This document shows, piece after piece, positions 34,548 to 44,791 of a DNA stretch of 64,000 nt. The position numbers and the translations under genes are program-made. The stretch is from positions 1 through 64,000 of the forward strand of contig NZ_PNDS01000069.1 of NCBI RefSeq assembly GCF_005886535.1, in the 5' to 3' direction. The notes beneath the pieces are model-generated. The model made no database searches, was not told where the DNA came from, and worked only from the letters and a program-made list of their open reading frames with translations. Position 1 is the first letter of the stretch. Every line of letters starts with the position of its first letter. The DNA comes from Pseudoalteromonas sp. S2755 (lineage in GTDB: Bacteria; Pseudomonadota; Gammaproteobacteria; Enterobacterales; Alteromonadaceae).

Positions 34548-35759
34548 TTAGGCTTTTATCTCGGCCTTAAAGCCTTCACCGTACTGCGTTGCGTCTAAAT
34601 CAAACCACTGGGCAAGCGTTTGACCTATGTCAGCAAAACTTTGTCTTTCTCCTAACGGAGTATTGTTCATACCCGGTGTATATGCCAATACAGGCACGTA
34701 CTCTCGCGTATGATCTGTGCCTTCAGCAGTTGGGTCGCAACCGTGGTCGGCAGTCACTAAAAGCAAATCATCAGCTTTTAGTTTGGCAATAATTTCCGGT
34801 AAAAATGCGTCAAACTCAGCAAGTGCTTCTGCATATCCCACTGCATTTCTGCGGTGACCAAACTTTTCGTCGAAGTCGACTAAGTTGGTGAAGATAAGGC
34901 TATGGTCTGGCGCTGTGTCCATCACGTCGCTTGTCTTCGCTAGCAAATTCAAAAGACCCGGCGCTTTGTGCTTTTGTGTGATCCCTTGATGCGCATAGAT
35001 ATCTGCGATTTTACCAATACTAATTACTTCGCCACCGTCATTGGCTAGCTTATCTAGCACAGTCGGCGAAGGCGGTAATACCGAATAGTCTCGGCGGTTA
35101 CCGGTACGAATAAAGTCGGCACTTGAAGTGCCTATAAATGGCCGCGCAATCACTCGTCCTATGTTCATTTCATCAAGCAGTGCCCGTGCGATTTCACATA
35201 CTTGATAAAGCTTGTCAAGTCCGAACGATTGTTCATGAGCGGCTATTTGAAAGACGCTATCAACTGAGGTGTAGCAAATCGGCTTACCACTTTGCATGTG
35301 TTCTTCACCCAGCTGTTCTAAAATCGTTGTGCCCGACGCGTAACAGTTACCCAAAATACCAGGTATGTCTGCACGTTTGCACAATTCATCTATAAATTCT
35401 TGTGGGAAACATGGGTTAGTATTTGGGAAATAACCCCAATCAAACAATACCGGCACCCCTGCCATTTCCCAGTGGCCAGACGGCGTGTCTTTACCACTCG
35501 ATAATTCTTTTGCATATCCCCAAGCAGCACTTGGTTCTATGGTTTGCGCCACGGCGCAGGTTTCTTTACCTGCAGCTTCACACGCTGCAATAAGGCCTAG
35601 CTTAGAAAGATTCGGTAAGTCTAACGCTTGTCCTTTTTCTTCTTTATACGCCTGCAATAAATGAGCGAGAGTATTCGCGCCTACGTCACCAAACTTTTCT
35701 GCGTCTGGTGCTGCGCCAATACCTAGGCTATCTGCCATTAAAATGATTGCTCTTGCCAT
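34548..35759 (-). CDS. deoB: Phosphopentomutase DeoB
   Basis: A 403-residue alkaline-phosphatase superfamily metalloenzyme: [23 protein letters not shown] at the start (split), [23 protein letters not shown] and [13 protein letters not shown] carry the metal ligands. Converts (deoxy)ribose-1-phosphate made by DeoD into the 5-phosphate. First gene of the deoB-deoD operon, divergent from udk-nupC. Confidence 0.95.
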   Translation of the reverse strand: MARAIILMADSLGIGAAPDAEKFGDVGANTLAHLLQAYKEEKGQALDLPNLSKLGLIAACEAAGKETCAVAQTIEPSAAWGYAKELSSGKDTPSGHWEMAGVPVLFDWGYFPNTNPCFPQEFIDELCKRADIPGILGNCYASGTTILEQLGEEHMQSGKPICYTSVDSVFQIAAHEQSFGLDKLYQVCEIARALLDEMNIGRVIARPFIGTSSADFIRTGNRRDYSVLPPSPTVLDKLANDGGEVISIGKIADIYAHQGITQKHKAPGLLNLLAKTSDVMDTAPDHSLIFTNLVDFDEKFGHRRNAVGYAEALAEFDAFLPEIIAKLKADDLLLVTADHGCDPTAEGTDHTREYVPVLAYTPGMNNTPLGERQSFADIGQTLAQWFDLDATQYGEGFKAEIKA

Positions 35760-35855
35760 AGATACCTCTCTATACTGCTTAGGCTGTTATTTATTCTTAA
35801 ATACATGGTTACCTTAAGCGTTGGTTACTTTATGTTTGGTTAAAAAAATCGTACA

Positions 35856-35950
35856 GGACATAAGTCCGCTGTAATAAAATAGTCACAAAATTCACGAAAA
35901 GCTGCGATCTTGCTAATTTAGCTCTGTCGCCCTCAAGCGGACATAAGTCC
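35856..35950. promoter_or_regulatory. Two copies of a palindrome in the deoB-udk control region
   Basis: GGACATAAGTCC occurs at 35856-35867 and 35939-35950. The flanks are also mirrored (ACA...GCT at the first, AGC...TGT at the second), so the two 18-base blocks form an inverted pair 83 bases apart, close to eight helical turns. The 308-base divergent region holds no gene. The likely use is binding of a repressor that controls both nucleoside operons, perhaps with looping. Confidence 0.6.
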
Positions 35951-36067
35951 TGTTTTGAGTACGCCAAACCCGTTAAATTTGCTCATTAAGCGAGGCAAAA
36001 GAGATTAATCGTGTCTTTTTTGCTATTGTGATCTTCCAACATAAACAACTGCTGGGTGTGAACTTTA

Positions 36068-36697
36068 GTGACACGAACTATTATAGCCATAGCTGGCGCG
36101 TCTGCGTCTGGTAAGTCTCTTTTTAGTCAAACGATCTACAACGAATTAGTGAATGAGCTTGCCTCAGGCACTATCGCGGTAATCGAAGAGGACGCCTATT
36201 ATAAAGATCAATCGCATTTACCTATAGAGCATCGTACTCAAACGAATTATGATCATCCTGATGCGTTTGAACACGAGTTGTTACGCGAGCATTTAACTAA
36301 GCTTCGCCTAGGTGAATCCGTAGAGGTTCCTACCTACGATTACGGACAGCATACACGTAGTGATAAAACTCGAATAGTAAACCCTGCTAAGATACTAATC
36401 GTCGAGGGTATATTACTACTGAGCGATCCTGCATTAAGTGAAGAGTTTGATATCAAGGTGTTCATTGATACACCTTTGGATATTTGTTTGCTGCGTCGCA
36501 TGCAAAGAGATATAGAGCACAGAGGAAGAAGTCTGTCATCTGTGGTAGAACAATATCAGGCGACGGTAAGACCGATGTTTTATCAGTTTATCGAGCCATC
36601 CAAGCATAATGCCGACTTGGTTGTGACCCGTGGCGGTATGAATCGCGTTGCGATTGATATTATTAAAAGTAAAATAAAATATTTGCTACAAGAATAA
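36068..36697 (+). CDS. udk: Uridine kinase
   Basis: A 209-residue kinase with a P-loop GASASGKS (residues 9-16), and YDHPDAFEHELL and RRMQRDIEHRGRSL as in Udk. Length is typical (about 213). The start is GTG. It phosphorylates uridine and cytidine to the monophosphates. Followed 12 bases later by the nucleoside transporter gene, so uptake and trapping are co-expressed. Confidence 0.93.
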   Translation: MTRTIIAIAGASASGKSLFSQTIYNELVNELASGTIAVIEEDAYYKDQSHLPIEHRTQTNYDHPDAFEHELLREHLTKLRLGESVEVPTYDYGQHTRSDKTRIVNPAKILIVEGILLLSDPALSEEFDIKVFIDTPLDICLLRRMQRDIEHRGRSLSSVVEQYQATVRPMFYQFIEPSKHNADLVVTRGGMNRVAIDIIKSKIKYLLQE

Positions 36698-36709
36698 CGG
36701 GAAATTGGC

Positions 36710-37933
36710 ATGACAACAATTATGAGCTTAGTGGGCATGATGATGCTCCTAGGCGTAGCATTTGCGTGTTCTACAAATCGCAGTGCTATTAATAAGCGCA
36801 CCGTAGGCGTTGCATTTTTACTGCAAGTCCTTATTGGTGGCTTTGTACTCTTTATTGAAGCAGGTAAAAATGTACTAGCTTCAATGTCTAGCGCAGTTGC
36901 CAAGGTCATTAGCTATGCTAATGACGGTATCGGTTTCTTGTTCGGGCCATTAGCCAAACAAGACTCGCTAGGGTTTATCTTTGCGATTCAGGTGTTACCA
37001 GTGATCGTGTTCTTCTCAGCACTCGTTGCTGTGTTGTATCACCTTGGTATTATGAACTGGATCATTAAAATTTTGGGTGGTGGCTTACAAAAGCTGCTGC
37101 AAACGTCGCGACCAGAGTCGCTTTCAGCTACGGCAAATATTTTTGTCGGTCAAACGGAAGCCCCTTTGATCGTAAAGCCGTTTATTCCAAAAATGACGCA
37201 ATCAGAGTTGTTTGCAGTTATGGTGGGCGGTTTGGCGACGGTGGCAGGCTCCGTTATGGCGGGCTATGTGGCGATTGGTGTTGAGCTTAAATATCTAATT
37301 GCCGCAAGCTTTATGGCAGCTCCTGGTGGTTTTTTAATGGCAAAAATGATTGTGCCAGAAACCGAGAAGCCACACGAAAACCTATCTGATGTAGATAGTG
37401 GTGATGATAAACCAGTAAATGTAATTGATGCGGCAGCATCTGGTGCATCAAGCGGTATGCACTTAGCACTGAACGTAGGTGCAATGCTACTTGCGTTTGT
37501 GGCACTTATTGCACTACTAAACGGTTTACTAGGCAGTATTGGTGGAATTTTTGATTACCCAACACTGACGCTACAAGAAATTTTAGGCTACGTCTTTGCC
37601 CCTGTTGCTTGGCTACTTGGGGTTCCTTGGTCGGAAGCCGTGACGGCAGGTAGTTTTATCGGCCAAAAACTGGTAGTTAACGAGTTTGTTGCCTACCTAG
37701 ATTATATGAATTATCGCGATACGTTGAGCACACACACTCAAGCGATTGTCACATTTGCTTTATGTGGATTTGCTAACTTATCGTCGATTGCCATCTTACT
37801 AGGCGGACTTGGTGGTATGGCCCCAAGTCGTAGAAAGGATATCGCTCGCCTAGGGCTCAGAGCAGTGTTAGCAGGGTCTATGGCTAACCTCATGAGTGCA
37901 GCAATTGCAGGTTTCTTCCTCTCGCTAGCTTAG
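36710..37933 (+). CDS. NupC/CNT family nucleoside transporter
   Basis: A 407-residue inner-membrane transporter of the concentrative nucleoside family. Motifs are [21 protein letters not shown] and [22 protein letters not shown] (split), [12 protein letters not shown], and [21 protein letters not shown] near the end. Length matches NupC (about 400). It imports nucleosides with H+ or Na+. Confidence 0.93.
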   Translation: MTTIMSLVGMMMLLGVAFACSTNRSAINKRTVGVAFLLQVLIGGFVLFIEAGKNVLASMSSAVAKVISYANDGIGFLFGPLAKQDSLGFIFAIQVLPVIVFFSALVAVLYHLGIMNWIIKILGGGLQKLLQTSRPESLSATANIFVGQTEAPLIVKPFIPKMTQSELFAVMVGGLATVAGSVMAGYVAIGVELKYLIAASFMAAPGGFLMAKMIVPETEKPHENLSDVDSGDDKPVNVIDAAASGASSGMHLALNVGAMLLAFVALIALLNGLLGSIGGIFDYPTLTLQEILGYVFAPVAWLLGVPWSEAVTAGSFIGQKLVVNEFVAYLDYMNYRDTLSTHTQAIVTFALCGFANLSSIAILLGGLGGMAPSRRKDIARLGLRAVLAGSMANLMSAAIAGFFLSLA

Positions 37934-38024
37934 AAACTTATTGAGATAAGCCGCAGTTGCAAAACAATTGGTTGGTTGCTTTAAGGGGTTAAAGTGACCA
38001 CACTAACTTGAACGATACTTCACC

Positions 38025-38046
38025 AAAGGGCCTTTTAGGCCCTTTT
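38025..38046 (+). terminator. Intrinsic terminator after the nucleoside transporter
   Basis: AAAGGGCC pairs with GGCCCTTT around five bases, ending in TTTTATCG. It lies 91 bases after the stop codon. Confidence 0.8.
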
Positions 38047-38098
38047 ATCGTTTCTGGGAAATGCTTTTTTGACCTTAGCTAAGACCAACACCTCTCAT

Positions 38099-38995
38099 CT
38101 ATAGCTCCTTTATTGCTTTTGGCGGGAATACCCTTTCTTGTAGTCCAGTCACTAGACTCACTCCGAGCAAGACTAAAATACTGCCAAGGATTGTGTTCGC
38201 ACCGATTTGCTCTTGCAAAAATAGATGTCCCCATAAAATCCCAAACACAGGAATTAAAAAGGTAACGGATAAAGCAGACGCAGCGCCGAGATCTTCAACT
38301 AACTTAAAATAGAGAATATAGGCAACGCCTGTGCATAATACGCCAAGTCCGACTACCGCACTTATCTCTGTAGTGTCAGGCATTTCTCTCATTGGCATAA
38401 ACCAAATAAAAGGCAATACTAATAGCGCAGAGCCCCATAAGTTACCATGGGCATGATTAAATGCGCTCATTTTTGGTGCCGTTTTGGTGTAATGAGAGGC
38501 CACTGCATAGCTCAGAGTCGCACACAGGGTTGCAATAATAGACAGCCATGCGCCCTCATCCAATACTGTGCTATCCAATCCAACTAGCGTGATAACACCT
38601 GTAATCCCAAATCCACAACCTAGCCACACCGACTTTTGGGGCGGCACTTTTAGCCAAAACACACTGATTAACACACCCCAAAATGGTGCGGTTGAATTTA
38701 AAATTGAGAGCATAGAAGCATCAAGCGTTTGCACAGCATAAGCGAATAACATAAAAGGTAACGCTGAGTTAAACAGTCCGAGGATTAAAAAGTGCTTTTT
38801 GTACTGCCAAAAATGTAAATTGCGCTTTAATAGTAAGGCAACCGCGGCAAGCGTTAGCGCACCAAATAAGACTCGAAATTCAATGAGTACAGCAGGACCA
38901 AGAACACCTGCAGCCACCTTCATAAATAAAAATGAACCACCCCAAATTGCAGCAAGTAACACCAAACCAAGAAACCCTTTCACTCCATACTCCAA
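38099..38995 (-). CDS. EamA/DMT family transporter
   Basis: A 298-residue inner-membrane protein with ten hydrophobic segments in two EamA repeats (first about 5-140, second about 155-285). Motifs WGGSFLFMKVAA and LNSTAPFWGVLIS, then LSVTFLIPVFGILWG, are typical of DMT exporters. Substrate unknown; often amino acids or metabolites. Confidence 0.85.
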   Translation of the reverse strand: MEYGVKGFLGLVLLAAIWGGSFLFMKVAAGVLGPAVLIEFRVLFGALTLAAVALLLKRNLHFWQYKKHFLILGLFNSALPFMLFAYAVQTLDASMLSILNSTAPFWGVLISVFWLKVPPQKSVWLGCGFGITGVITLVGLDSTVLDEGAWLSIIATLCATLSYAVASHYTKTAPKMSAFNHAHGNLWGSALLVLPFIWFMPMREMPDTTEISAVVGLGVLCTGVAYILYFKLVEDLGAASALSVTFLIPVFGILWGHLFLQEQIGANTILGSILVLLGVSLVTGLQERVFPPKAIKEL

Positions 38996-39123
38996 GGTTA
39001 ATATTAATGGAGCTTTACCTTACGCCGATATATAAATACAGCACAAGCCATTTTTGGTACTGTCATTAGAATGTGATTAACTTTCTTTAAGAAAGAGGGA
39101 AAGGCTAAGACTTAAGGTACAAA

Positions 39124-40113
39124 ATGAGACTCGCTTTTTACACAATGATAGTCGCTTTGCTTCTCTTCGCCGGGTGCAGCAAAAGGCAAACTTTAGCGCC
39201 AACAGAGCAAATACAATTGACTCAGTTGCCGGTTAGCCTCGCCCAACTTTCAAGTGACGCGGCGCTAACCATACTACTCATTGACGATCACTTAGTACAA
39301 GTTTGGGATAACCAAAGCCAACAGCTCATTAAACAAATTGAGGGAAGTAAATACCAACTTACTTTTCATGACGCTTTAATAGCGCCGAGCAAACGCAGTA
39401 TTCTGAGTATTTCAGACACCCAACTCAACATCTGGCAATTGCACTCAAACGAAGTTGTCAGTTATTCATTACCAAAGTTTGACTCATTTATTCGCGTTAC
39501 CAAGGCCCTGTGGTCCAGCGACGAGCAGTTTATCGTCCTTGGCTACAATGACGGCAGCATACTACTTTTGAGTTTAGACAAGCGGATCATCACCAGAATA
39601 AAGCTTCATGAAAGCAGCATTACGCATTTGATTTTTAATCGTAACTTGACCTCGCTCTACTCTGCTTCTTTAGACGGTCACGCTAAAAGGCTTGAGTTAC
39701 AGAGTAAAGAAGTCATCGTAGATTATGAGTTGCCTCATCGTATTACCAGTTTGGCATTATCACAAAATGAAAATTGGCTGTTCGTTTCAGACGCCCTGCA
39801 AGACCAAAAATTCATTGATACTCGCACAGGTGAACAAGTATTATCTCTATCCTATCCTCAGCGCTTCAAGTTTTTTCGAAGTGCACAGTTTGTCGCTGAC
39901 GACAAATTTCTGCTAACCACTTCTTCTAAGGAATATATTTCGTTGTGGGAATTAACGTCGGGAAAAGAGATTGTCAGTTGGCCAATTGCACAACTAAATC
40001 TGGGCAGCACTGTTTATGATATACATATCTCCGATAGCAATGTGCTCACGACGATAAGTTCAGATGGGGTACTGGAAAAGTGGGCCTTAACACCTATATT
40101 GTTTGATTATTAG
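39124..40113 (+). CDS. WD40-like beta-propeller lipoprotein
   Basis: A 329-residue lipoprotein (lipobox LLFAGC, Cys18). The mature part has WD40-like repeats with HDALIAPSKRSILSISD, HESSITHLIFNRNLTSLYSA and YDIHISDSNVLTTISSDG. Probably on the periplasmic face of the outer membrane as an interaction platform. No enzymatic motif. It lies 50 bases upstream of the DUF3667 gene on the same strand. Confidence 0.7.
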   Translation: MRLAFYTMIVALLLFAGCSKRQTLAPTEQIQLTQLPVSLAQLSSDAALTILLIDDHLVQVWDNQSQQLIKQIEGSKYQLTFHDALIAPSKRSILSISDTQLNIWQLHSNEVVSYSLPKFDSFIRVTKALWSSDEQFIVLGYNDGSILLLSLDKRIITRIKLHESSITHLIFNRNLTSLYSASLDGHAKRLELQSKEVIVDYELPHRITSLALSQNENWLFVSDALQDQKFIDTRTGEQVLSLSYPQRFKFFRSAQFVADDKFLLTTSSKEYISLWELTSGKEIVSWPIAQLNLGSTVYDIHISDSNVLTTISSDGVLEKWALTPILFDY

Positions 40114-40163
40114 AAACGAAAAAAGGTAGCATTCATCGATAAGAAAAAATAATAAATACATCT

Positions 40164-40922
40164 ATGGATCACTCAAATTTTGACAATCAATCGCACTGTT
40201 TAAATTGCCACACTCTACTTGTTGGCGAGTACTGCTCAGGTTGTGGACAAAAAAAAGCGTCGAGACTGACCTTTAAACACTTACGCATTTTGCTTCAAAG
40301 CGCACTACTTGAACTCGAATCCCCTTTTTTTAAATTACTTTTTGGATTATTACTTCGACCTTTTAAGACCATTCTTGGATATTTGAATGGACAGAGAAGT
40401 CGCTTTGGTAATCCCTTCAAGTTTAGTTTTATTCTACTCACCGTTATCGTGCTTGCCTCTCACCTACTTGAAATCAGCTTTATATCCAGCAGTCAACTTT
40501 TGGAATCGAAAGAGCAGCTCAAATGGCAGTCTGAAATCGCACTATATGAGGCTACTCATGTTTATCGCGTCTTTATTCTGGCATTTTTACTCGGATTAGC
40601 CTCTAAGCTAGTGTATCGTTCTGCGCCCTACACAATGCTGGAGTACGCTATAGGACACCTACTCATTCTAACCCTAAGCATACTGATATTCTCAATTCCA
40701 CTAATGCTGGGTATCATCAGCGAGCAGCTTTACGCAATTTTTTCGCTCTTATTTTCTGGTTTGTACAGCATAATACTTAACTATAAAATGGCGGAGCATG
40801 AGCTAATAAAGTGGAAAAATCGGGGTAAGGCAATACTTGCCTACGCGATAGGATCGACCCTATTTTCTGGTATTCTCGGATTTTTATTTGGGGTGTACGG
40901 TGGTTTTACTCACAAGATTTGA
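40164..40922 (+). CDS. DUF3667-like membrane protein with zinc ribbon
   Basis: A 252-residue protein. The N-terminus has a four-cysteine zinc ribbon, C12-x2-C15 ... C24-x2-C27, then FKHLRILLQSALLELESPFF and about five membrane segments. This order (short zinc ribbon, conserved aromatic stretch, membrane helices) matches DUF3667. Function unknown. Confidence 0.7.
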   Translation: MDHSNFDNQSHCLNCHTLLVGEYCSGCGQKKASRLTFKHLRILLQSALLELESPFFKLLFGLLLRPFKTILGYLNGQRSRFGNPFKFSFILLTVIVLASHLLEISFISSSQLLESKEQLKWQSEIALYEATHVYRVFILAFLLGLASKLVYRSAPYTMLEYAIGHLLILTLSILIFSIPLMLGIISEQLYAIFSLLFSGLYSIILNYKMAEHELIKWKNRGKAILAYAIGSTLFSGILGFLFGVYGGFTHKI

Positions 40923-40941
40923 TCTGCATGTGAGTTATTTA

Positions 40942-40981
40942 GCTATGCCCTAGACAAGGCTGAGCTTGTCTAGGGCATAGC
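40942..40981. terminator. Long perfect hairpin between convergent genes
   Basis: GCTATGCCCTAGACAAG pairs with CTTGTCTAGGGCATAGC over 17 bp with a six-base loop. Unusually long and perfect for a terminator, and with no good T-run. It may still act as a bidirectional terminator or protect both mRNA ends. Confidence 0.5.
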
Positions 40982-40989
40982 CATTAATA

Positions 40990-41241
40990 CTACTGTTTTA
41001 GCTGTGCTTTTGCAGCCTCAACCTTTTCAAAATCAAGGCCTAATTCGTTAACTGCTTCTTTGATTAATGCCGGATTTTGCATTACCAAAGCCATCAACTG
41101 TTGAAGCTTTTCAGGTGGAATACCTAGTTGTTGAATAGTCGCCATCGCCATCATTGGATTTTCAGTCAGTTGGGTAAATACCGCTTGGATCTGTTCATCC
41201 GAAATATTGTGCTCTTTAAGTAATGCAATGATTGGGTTCAT
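40990..41241 (-). CDS. DUF2999 family protein
   Basis: An 83-residue soluble, helical protein (starts MNPIIALLKEHNISDEQIQ). The motif PMMAMATIQQLGIPPEKLQQL matches DUF2999, a small family known to me from Vibrio, Shewanella and relatives. Function unknown. It follows the RsmB-type methyltransferase by eight bases, so it is probably in its operon. Confidence 0.75.
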   Translation of the reverse strand: MNPIIALLKEHNISDEQIQAVFTQLTENPMMAMATIQQLGIPPEKLQQLMALVMQNPALIKEAVNELGLDFEKVEAAKAQLKQ

Positions 41242-41249
41242 CTTGTTTC

Positions 41250-42449
41250 CTAACTATTTTTTACTAATCGTGCGGCGTAAAAACCGTCAAATTCTGAATT
41301 TACTCCTGGCAGTAAACGTAGTGAGTCTTCTAACTGCCAATTGGGGTTATTTGCCAAAAAGCGTTCAACCTGCTGCTCATTTTCAGAAGGAAGAATAGAG
41401 CAAGTTGCATACACCAATTTGCCGCCCACCTTACACATTTGACTGTAGCGCGCCAAAATATCGCTTTGCAAAGCAATAAGTGTGTCTAAATTTTGCGAAT
41501 TCAAGTGCCACTTTGCATCTGGATTACGCTTTAATACACCAAGACCTGAGCACGGCACATCCAGTAGCACGCGATCAAACTTCTCTTTTTGACGCTTAAT
41601 GGTTTTATTGTTTTGAATAACGCGCGTTTCAGCAACATGCACACCAGCACGTTTCGCTCGTTGTTTCAGCGTTTCAAGCTTATGTTCATGGATGTCCATA
41701 GACAACAAGCGACCTTTATTCTCCATTAGCGCCGCTATATGTAAGCTCTTGCCACCAGCGCCTGCACAGGCATCAACCACTTTATGGCCGGGCTGTATTT
41801 CTAAAAAAGGCACGATTTGCTGAGAACCTGCATCTTGCATTTCAAACCAACCCGCCTGAAACGCTTGAGAGCGGAACAGATGGCTATTGGACTCAACTTT
41901 TAGCGCAACATGAGAATCAAGTGCAACCTGTGAGACCTTGATCCCTTCTTTTGCTAAGGACTCTGTCACTGTCGCAATATCGCTTTTTAGGCTATTTACT
42001 CGCAAATATTGTTGAGCACTTTGATTTAGCGCGGATGCAACCGCAGGCCACTGCTCACCCAGTTGCTCGTTTGCAACCTCGTTTAACCAATCAGGTAAAG
42101 ATAAACGAACGGCTTGAGGCGCCTGCTCAATTAAGCTTTGCAGCTTTTCCAGATTATATCGCTCGGTATCCACCCACTCTGGAAGCGGCTGCGCTGTAAC
42201 AACTTGGCAAGTTAACCAGTAGCCAAAGCCATCTAGCGGCATTTCTTCATGCTCAAGTAGGTAAGCCAGTAGCCGTTTAAAGCGGAAGATATGGTAATAG
42301 TTGCTCACCACATACTGCCTTTCATCAAGGTTCCACTGAGGGTTATTCTGTAGCAGTTGAGTTAATGCTTTATCGGCATGAAGAGAAGTATCTAGTACAT
42401 GTTCAATGCACTCAGACAGAGTTTGAACTAACGAGCGAGTTACAGACAC
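41250..42449 (-). CDS. RsmB/NOP family RNA cytosine methyltransferase
   Basis: A 399-residue SAM-dependent m5C methyltransferase. An N-terminal helical part (1-130) resembles the NusB-like domain. The SAM site is VVDACAGAGGKSLHIAALM (about 225-243), followed by DVPCSGLGVLKRNPDAKW and YATCSILPSENEQQ, which hold the two conserved catalytic Cys residues. It is shorter than E. coli RsmB (429), so a related paralog is as likely as RsmB itself. Confidence 0.85.
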   Translation of the reverse strand: MSVTRSLVQTLSECIEHVLDTSLHADKALTQLLQNNPQWNLDERQYVVSNYYHIFRFKRLLAYLLEHEEMPLDGFGYWLTCQVVTAQPLPEWVDTERYNLEKLQSLIEQAPQAVRLSLPDWLNEVANEQLGEQWPAVASALNQSAQQYLRVNSLKSDIATVTESLAKEGIKVSQVALDSHVALKVESNSHLFRSQAFQAGWFEMQDAGSQQIVPFLEIQPGHKVVDACAGAGGKSLHIAALMENKGRLLSMDIHEHKLETLKQRAKRAGVHVAETRVIQNNKTIKRQKEKFDRVLLDVPCSGLGVLKRNPDAKWHLNSQNLDTLIALQSDILARYSQMCKVGGKLVYATCSILPSENEQQVERFLANNPNWQLEDSLRLLPGVNSEFDGFYAARLVKNS

Positions 42450-42583
42450 GATATGGTCTCGATTATTGCTAAAACACTATTTTAGCGCGCATACCATAGG
42501 GCATCAATTAGAGTTTATGATCTTTGCCAGAGAATCTTAAAAGTTGTGAGGCCAACATAGCTAGCCCCACAGCTATTAATATA

Positions 42584-44023
42584 TTAGTTAACTGCTAACC
42601 AAGGGCCTGAGCCATCGGCAGTTGGGATATTTCCTTTGGTCCACCATTTGGCTTCGTAGATCACACCATTGTAGCTCGCTCTATCACCTTTTAAGTAAAC
42701 CTTGTCGGCATCCCAAGCGGGTACACCGTCAACAGGCGGTTCAGTCGGGTTGGTTGGTAAGTCATCAACGACACGAACTTCTGGCCAGCTTGCGTGTGAT
42801 TGATAAAAGTTTGTCACGCATTTCTCGTAATCCCCCGGCACGAGTGCTGAATAAGCCGTTTGATATCCCACGAGTTTACACTCAAATGAATATCCTCCGG
42901 GGCGATCTGCATAATAAGCCCAATCACCTTCCCAGTTGGTGTAGAGTACATCAGTTGCGCCGTCAAGATTTAAGCTTCCGTATGGTGTTTGCTGCCAACA
43001 GGTATTTTCTTCATCGGCTTCAATGGTGATGTTGTAATAATGCGAGAGTCCTTCCCAATAACGAATACGGTTAACGGGCTGGCCTTTGTCTTTATTTTGC
43101 GCGCCGCATTCAATCCCCCCATTGATAATATTAATCGTGGTACCAAAGCCATAACCAATCCCCGCGTCACTTTCACGCAGTGATGGCGTCCAAGTTCTAT
43201 CAATAACGTGTAACATTGCAGGTTTTGGCGCTTGCGGCGTTAAGAAAAACCAAATCGCAGACGCTAAATTTAGCCAAGAGTCGGCTACTAGACCTGGATT
43301 GTTTAATAGCACCGTGGCATCACCATTAAACATGACTTCACTGAATGCACCATAGTTGAAGTGGTATGAAAGCTGCTTAGCGCCTCGGCCAAAATACCCT
43401 TGTCCTGTCCCACATGGCCAGCGGCGGTTCTGCCAGTCATTTTGTCCGCACCCCGTGGTATAGCCTACTTGTCCTTCTGACCAACCCATTTCACGCACAT
43501 GAACCAATGCTTGTTGCCACTCTTCTAACCCGAGAGGGTTATCAGAAGTGTTGTCTTTGGCAATATGCCCCCCCGTTTCTTGGGCAAAATGCGCAAATGC
43601 AGTCACGATTGAGCGTTTACAGATTGCGTCGGCGTCTCTGCCATCAGTATAGTCGCCACAAAATGCGGGAAACTTACCAATAGCACGCAAAAAGCGCGTA
43701 TAGGTGTATTCAGGCGCCGCCATTTGCGTAAGAAATTGCCACTGGGTTTGACCAAATACTCGCTCAGCTCTTTTTACATTATCTGGATTACTGGCAAGCC
43801 CCGGCGCAATGGCCTCTACAACGGCATTATCTCTTGTTTCCAGTGCTTTAGACCAAATAGCATACATAGGGTTGTTGGTTTTCGCGCTCTCGGCATTCTT
43901 CAATTCTATTCGAGAAACAATATAACCATTGGGGTTTTGTGGATCGGGCTGCGGACTCATGGCCATCACTTGACTTGCAGTTATGGCAAGCGAAACTGTA
44001 GTCGCTAGTTTTAGAGTATTCAT
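42584..44023 (-). CDS. GH19 chitinase with C-terminal chitin-binding module
   Basis: A 479-residue secreted enzyme (signal peptide ending ASQVMA, residue 21). The GH19 catalytic domain is recognised by IVTAFAHFAQETGGH (catalytic Glu), GYFGRGAKQLSYHFNYGAF and GYGFGTTINIINGGIECG. A linker PTNPTEPPVDG leads to a CBM5/12-like module (VPAWDADKVYLKGDRASYNG and WWTKGNIPTADGSGPW). It cleaves chitin in the medium, fitting a marine organism that lives on crustacean or plankton chitin. Confidence 0.9.
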   Translation of the reverse strand: MNTLKLATTVSLAITASQVMAMSPQPDPQNPNGYIVSRIELKNAESAKTNNPMYAIWSKALETRDNAVVEAIAPGLASNPDNVKRAERVFGQTQWQFLTQMAAPEYTYTRFLRAIGKFPAFCGDYTDGRDADAICKRSIVTAFAHFAQETGGHIAKDNTSDNPLGLEEWQQALVHVREMGWSEGQVGYTTGCGQNDWQNRRWPCGTGQGYFGRGAKQLSYHFNYGAFSEVMFNGDATVLLNNPGLVADSWLNLASAIWFFLTPQAPKPAMLHVIDRTWTPSLRESDAGIGYGFGTTINIINGGIECGAQNKDKGQPVNRIRYWEGLSHYYNITIEADEENTCWQQTPYGSLNLDGATDVLYTNWEGDWAYYADRPGGYSFECKLVGYQTAYSALVPGDYEKCVTNFYQSHASWPEVRVVDDLPTNPTEPPVDGVPAWDADKVYLKGDRASYNGVIYEAKWWTKGNIPTADGSGPWLAVN

Positions 44024-44232
44024 ACTTTTCCTTTACATGTTGTTGTTAATAGTGGAACCCACCGATTCAACAATTATTAACAAAATGACATCGCTGTCAA
44101 ATTTTGTTCACTTTTAATGCTTACCACTCTTGTAAAAAGCGCCGGTTAAAATTGCTGAATCTTCGCGTTTTTGGTACATAATCTAAAGTGGTATGCTAGG
44201 GCATCACCGTAAATAACAACAACAGAGAGCCT

Positions 44233-44790
44233 ATGAAAATTATTCCTTTACAACCAGAACATTTCGAGCGTGTTATCGCACTTGGTAATCTCGTTCATGG
44301 TGATAATTATCTTGATAACACGGGCATTGAACAAATGCGCCAAAAAGGCTGTAAAGACGGGATCAATGCTTCCTTTGTTGCCCTAAACGATGAAGATGAG
44401 CTGCTCGGTTTTAGGACATCATATAGTGCCGGACAATGGCCTATAGATAAGTGGAGCTCACCGCCTTTGTGGCCTGTCGATCAAAATGACATGGCATATT
44501 TTAAATGTATCGCGGTGTCACCGAGCGCACAAGGCCAAGGTATTGGACCCCAATTACTAAAACACGCAATAACAGCATTAAAACAGCAAGGCGCAAGAGC
44601 TGGCGTTGCTCACCTTTGGAAACAAAGCCCAGGTAACGGTGCCGTTAAGTACTTCACCAAAGCCGGTGGCAAACTGATCAAAGTCCATGATGATAAGTGG
44701 CTAGACGACTGTATCTATCACGGCTATGTTTGTACTATTTGTGGTACTGAATGCCACTGCCAAGCAGCAGAAATGGTATTGGAGTTTTAA
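44233..44790 (+). CDS. GNAT family N-acetyltransferase
   Basis: A 185-residue GNAT. CoA-binding motif CIAVSPSAQGQGIGPQLL (about 96-113). The C-terminus has a cysteine-rich end (CTICGTECHC) that may bind a metal and is not part of the basic GNAT fold. First gene of a three-gene run; its stop is two bases before the FAD oxidoreductase start. Confidence 0.8.
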   Translation: MKIIPLQPEHFERVIALGNLVHGDNYLDNTGIEQMRQKGCKDGINASFVALNDEDELLGFRTSYSAGQWPIDKWSSPPLWPVDQNDMAYFKCIAVSPSAQGQGIGPQLLKHAITALKQQGARAGVAHLWKQSPGNGAVKYFTKAGGKLIKVHDDKWLDDCIYHGYVCTICGTECHCQAAEMVLEF

Positions 44791-44791
44791 A

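Noticed and set aside
43414..44008. Plus-strand ORFs opposite the chitinase
   Set aside because: Antisense shadows of a strongly recognisable GH19 gene.
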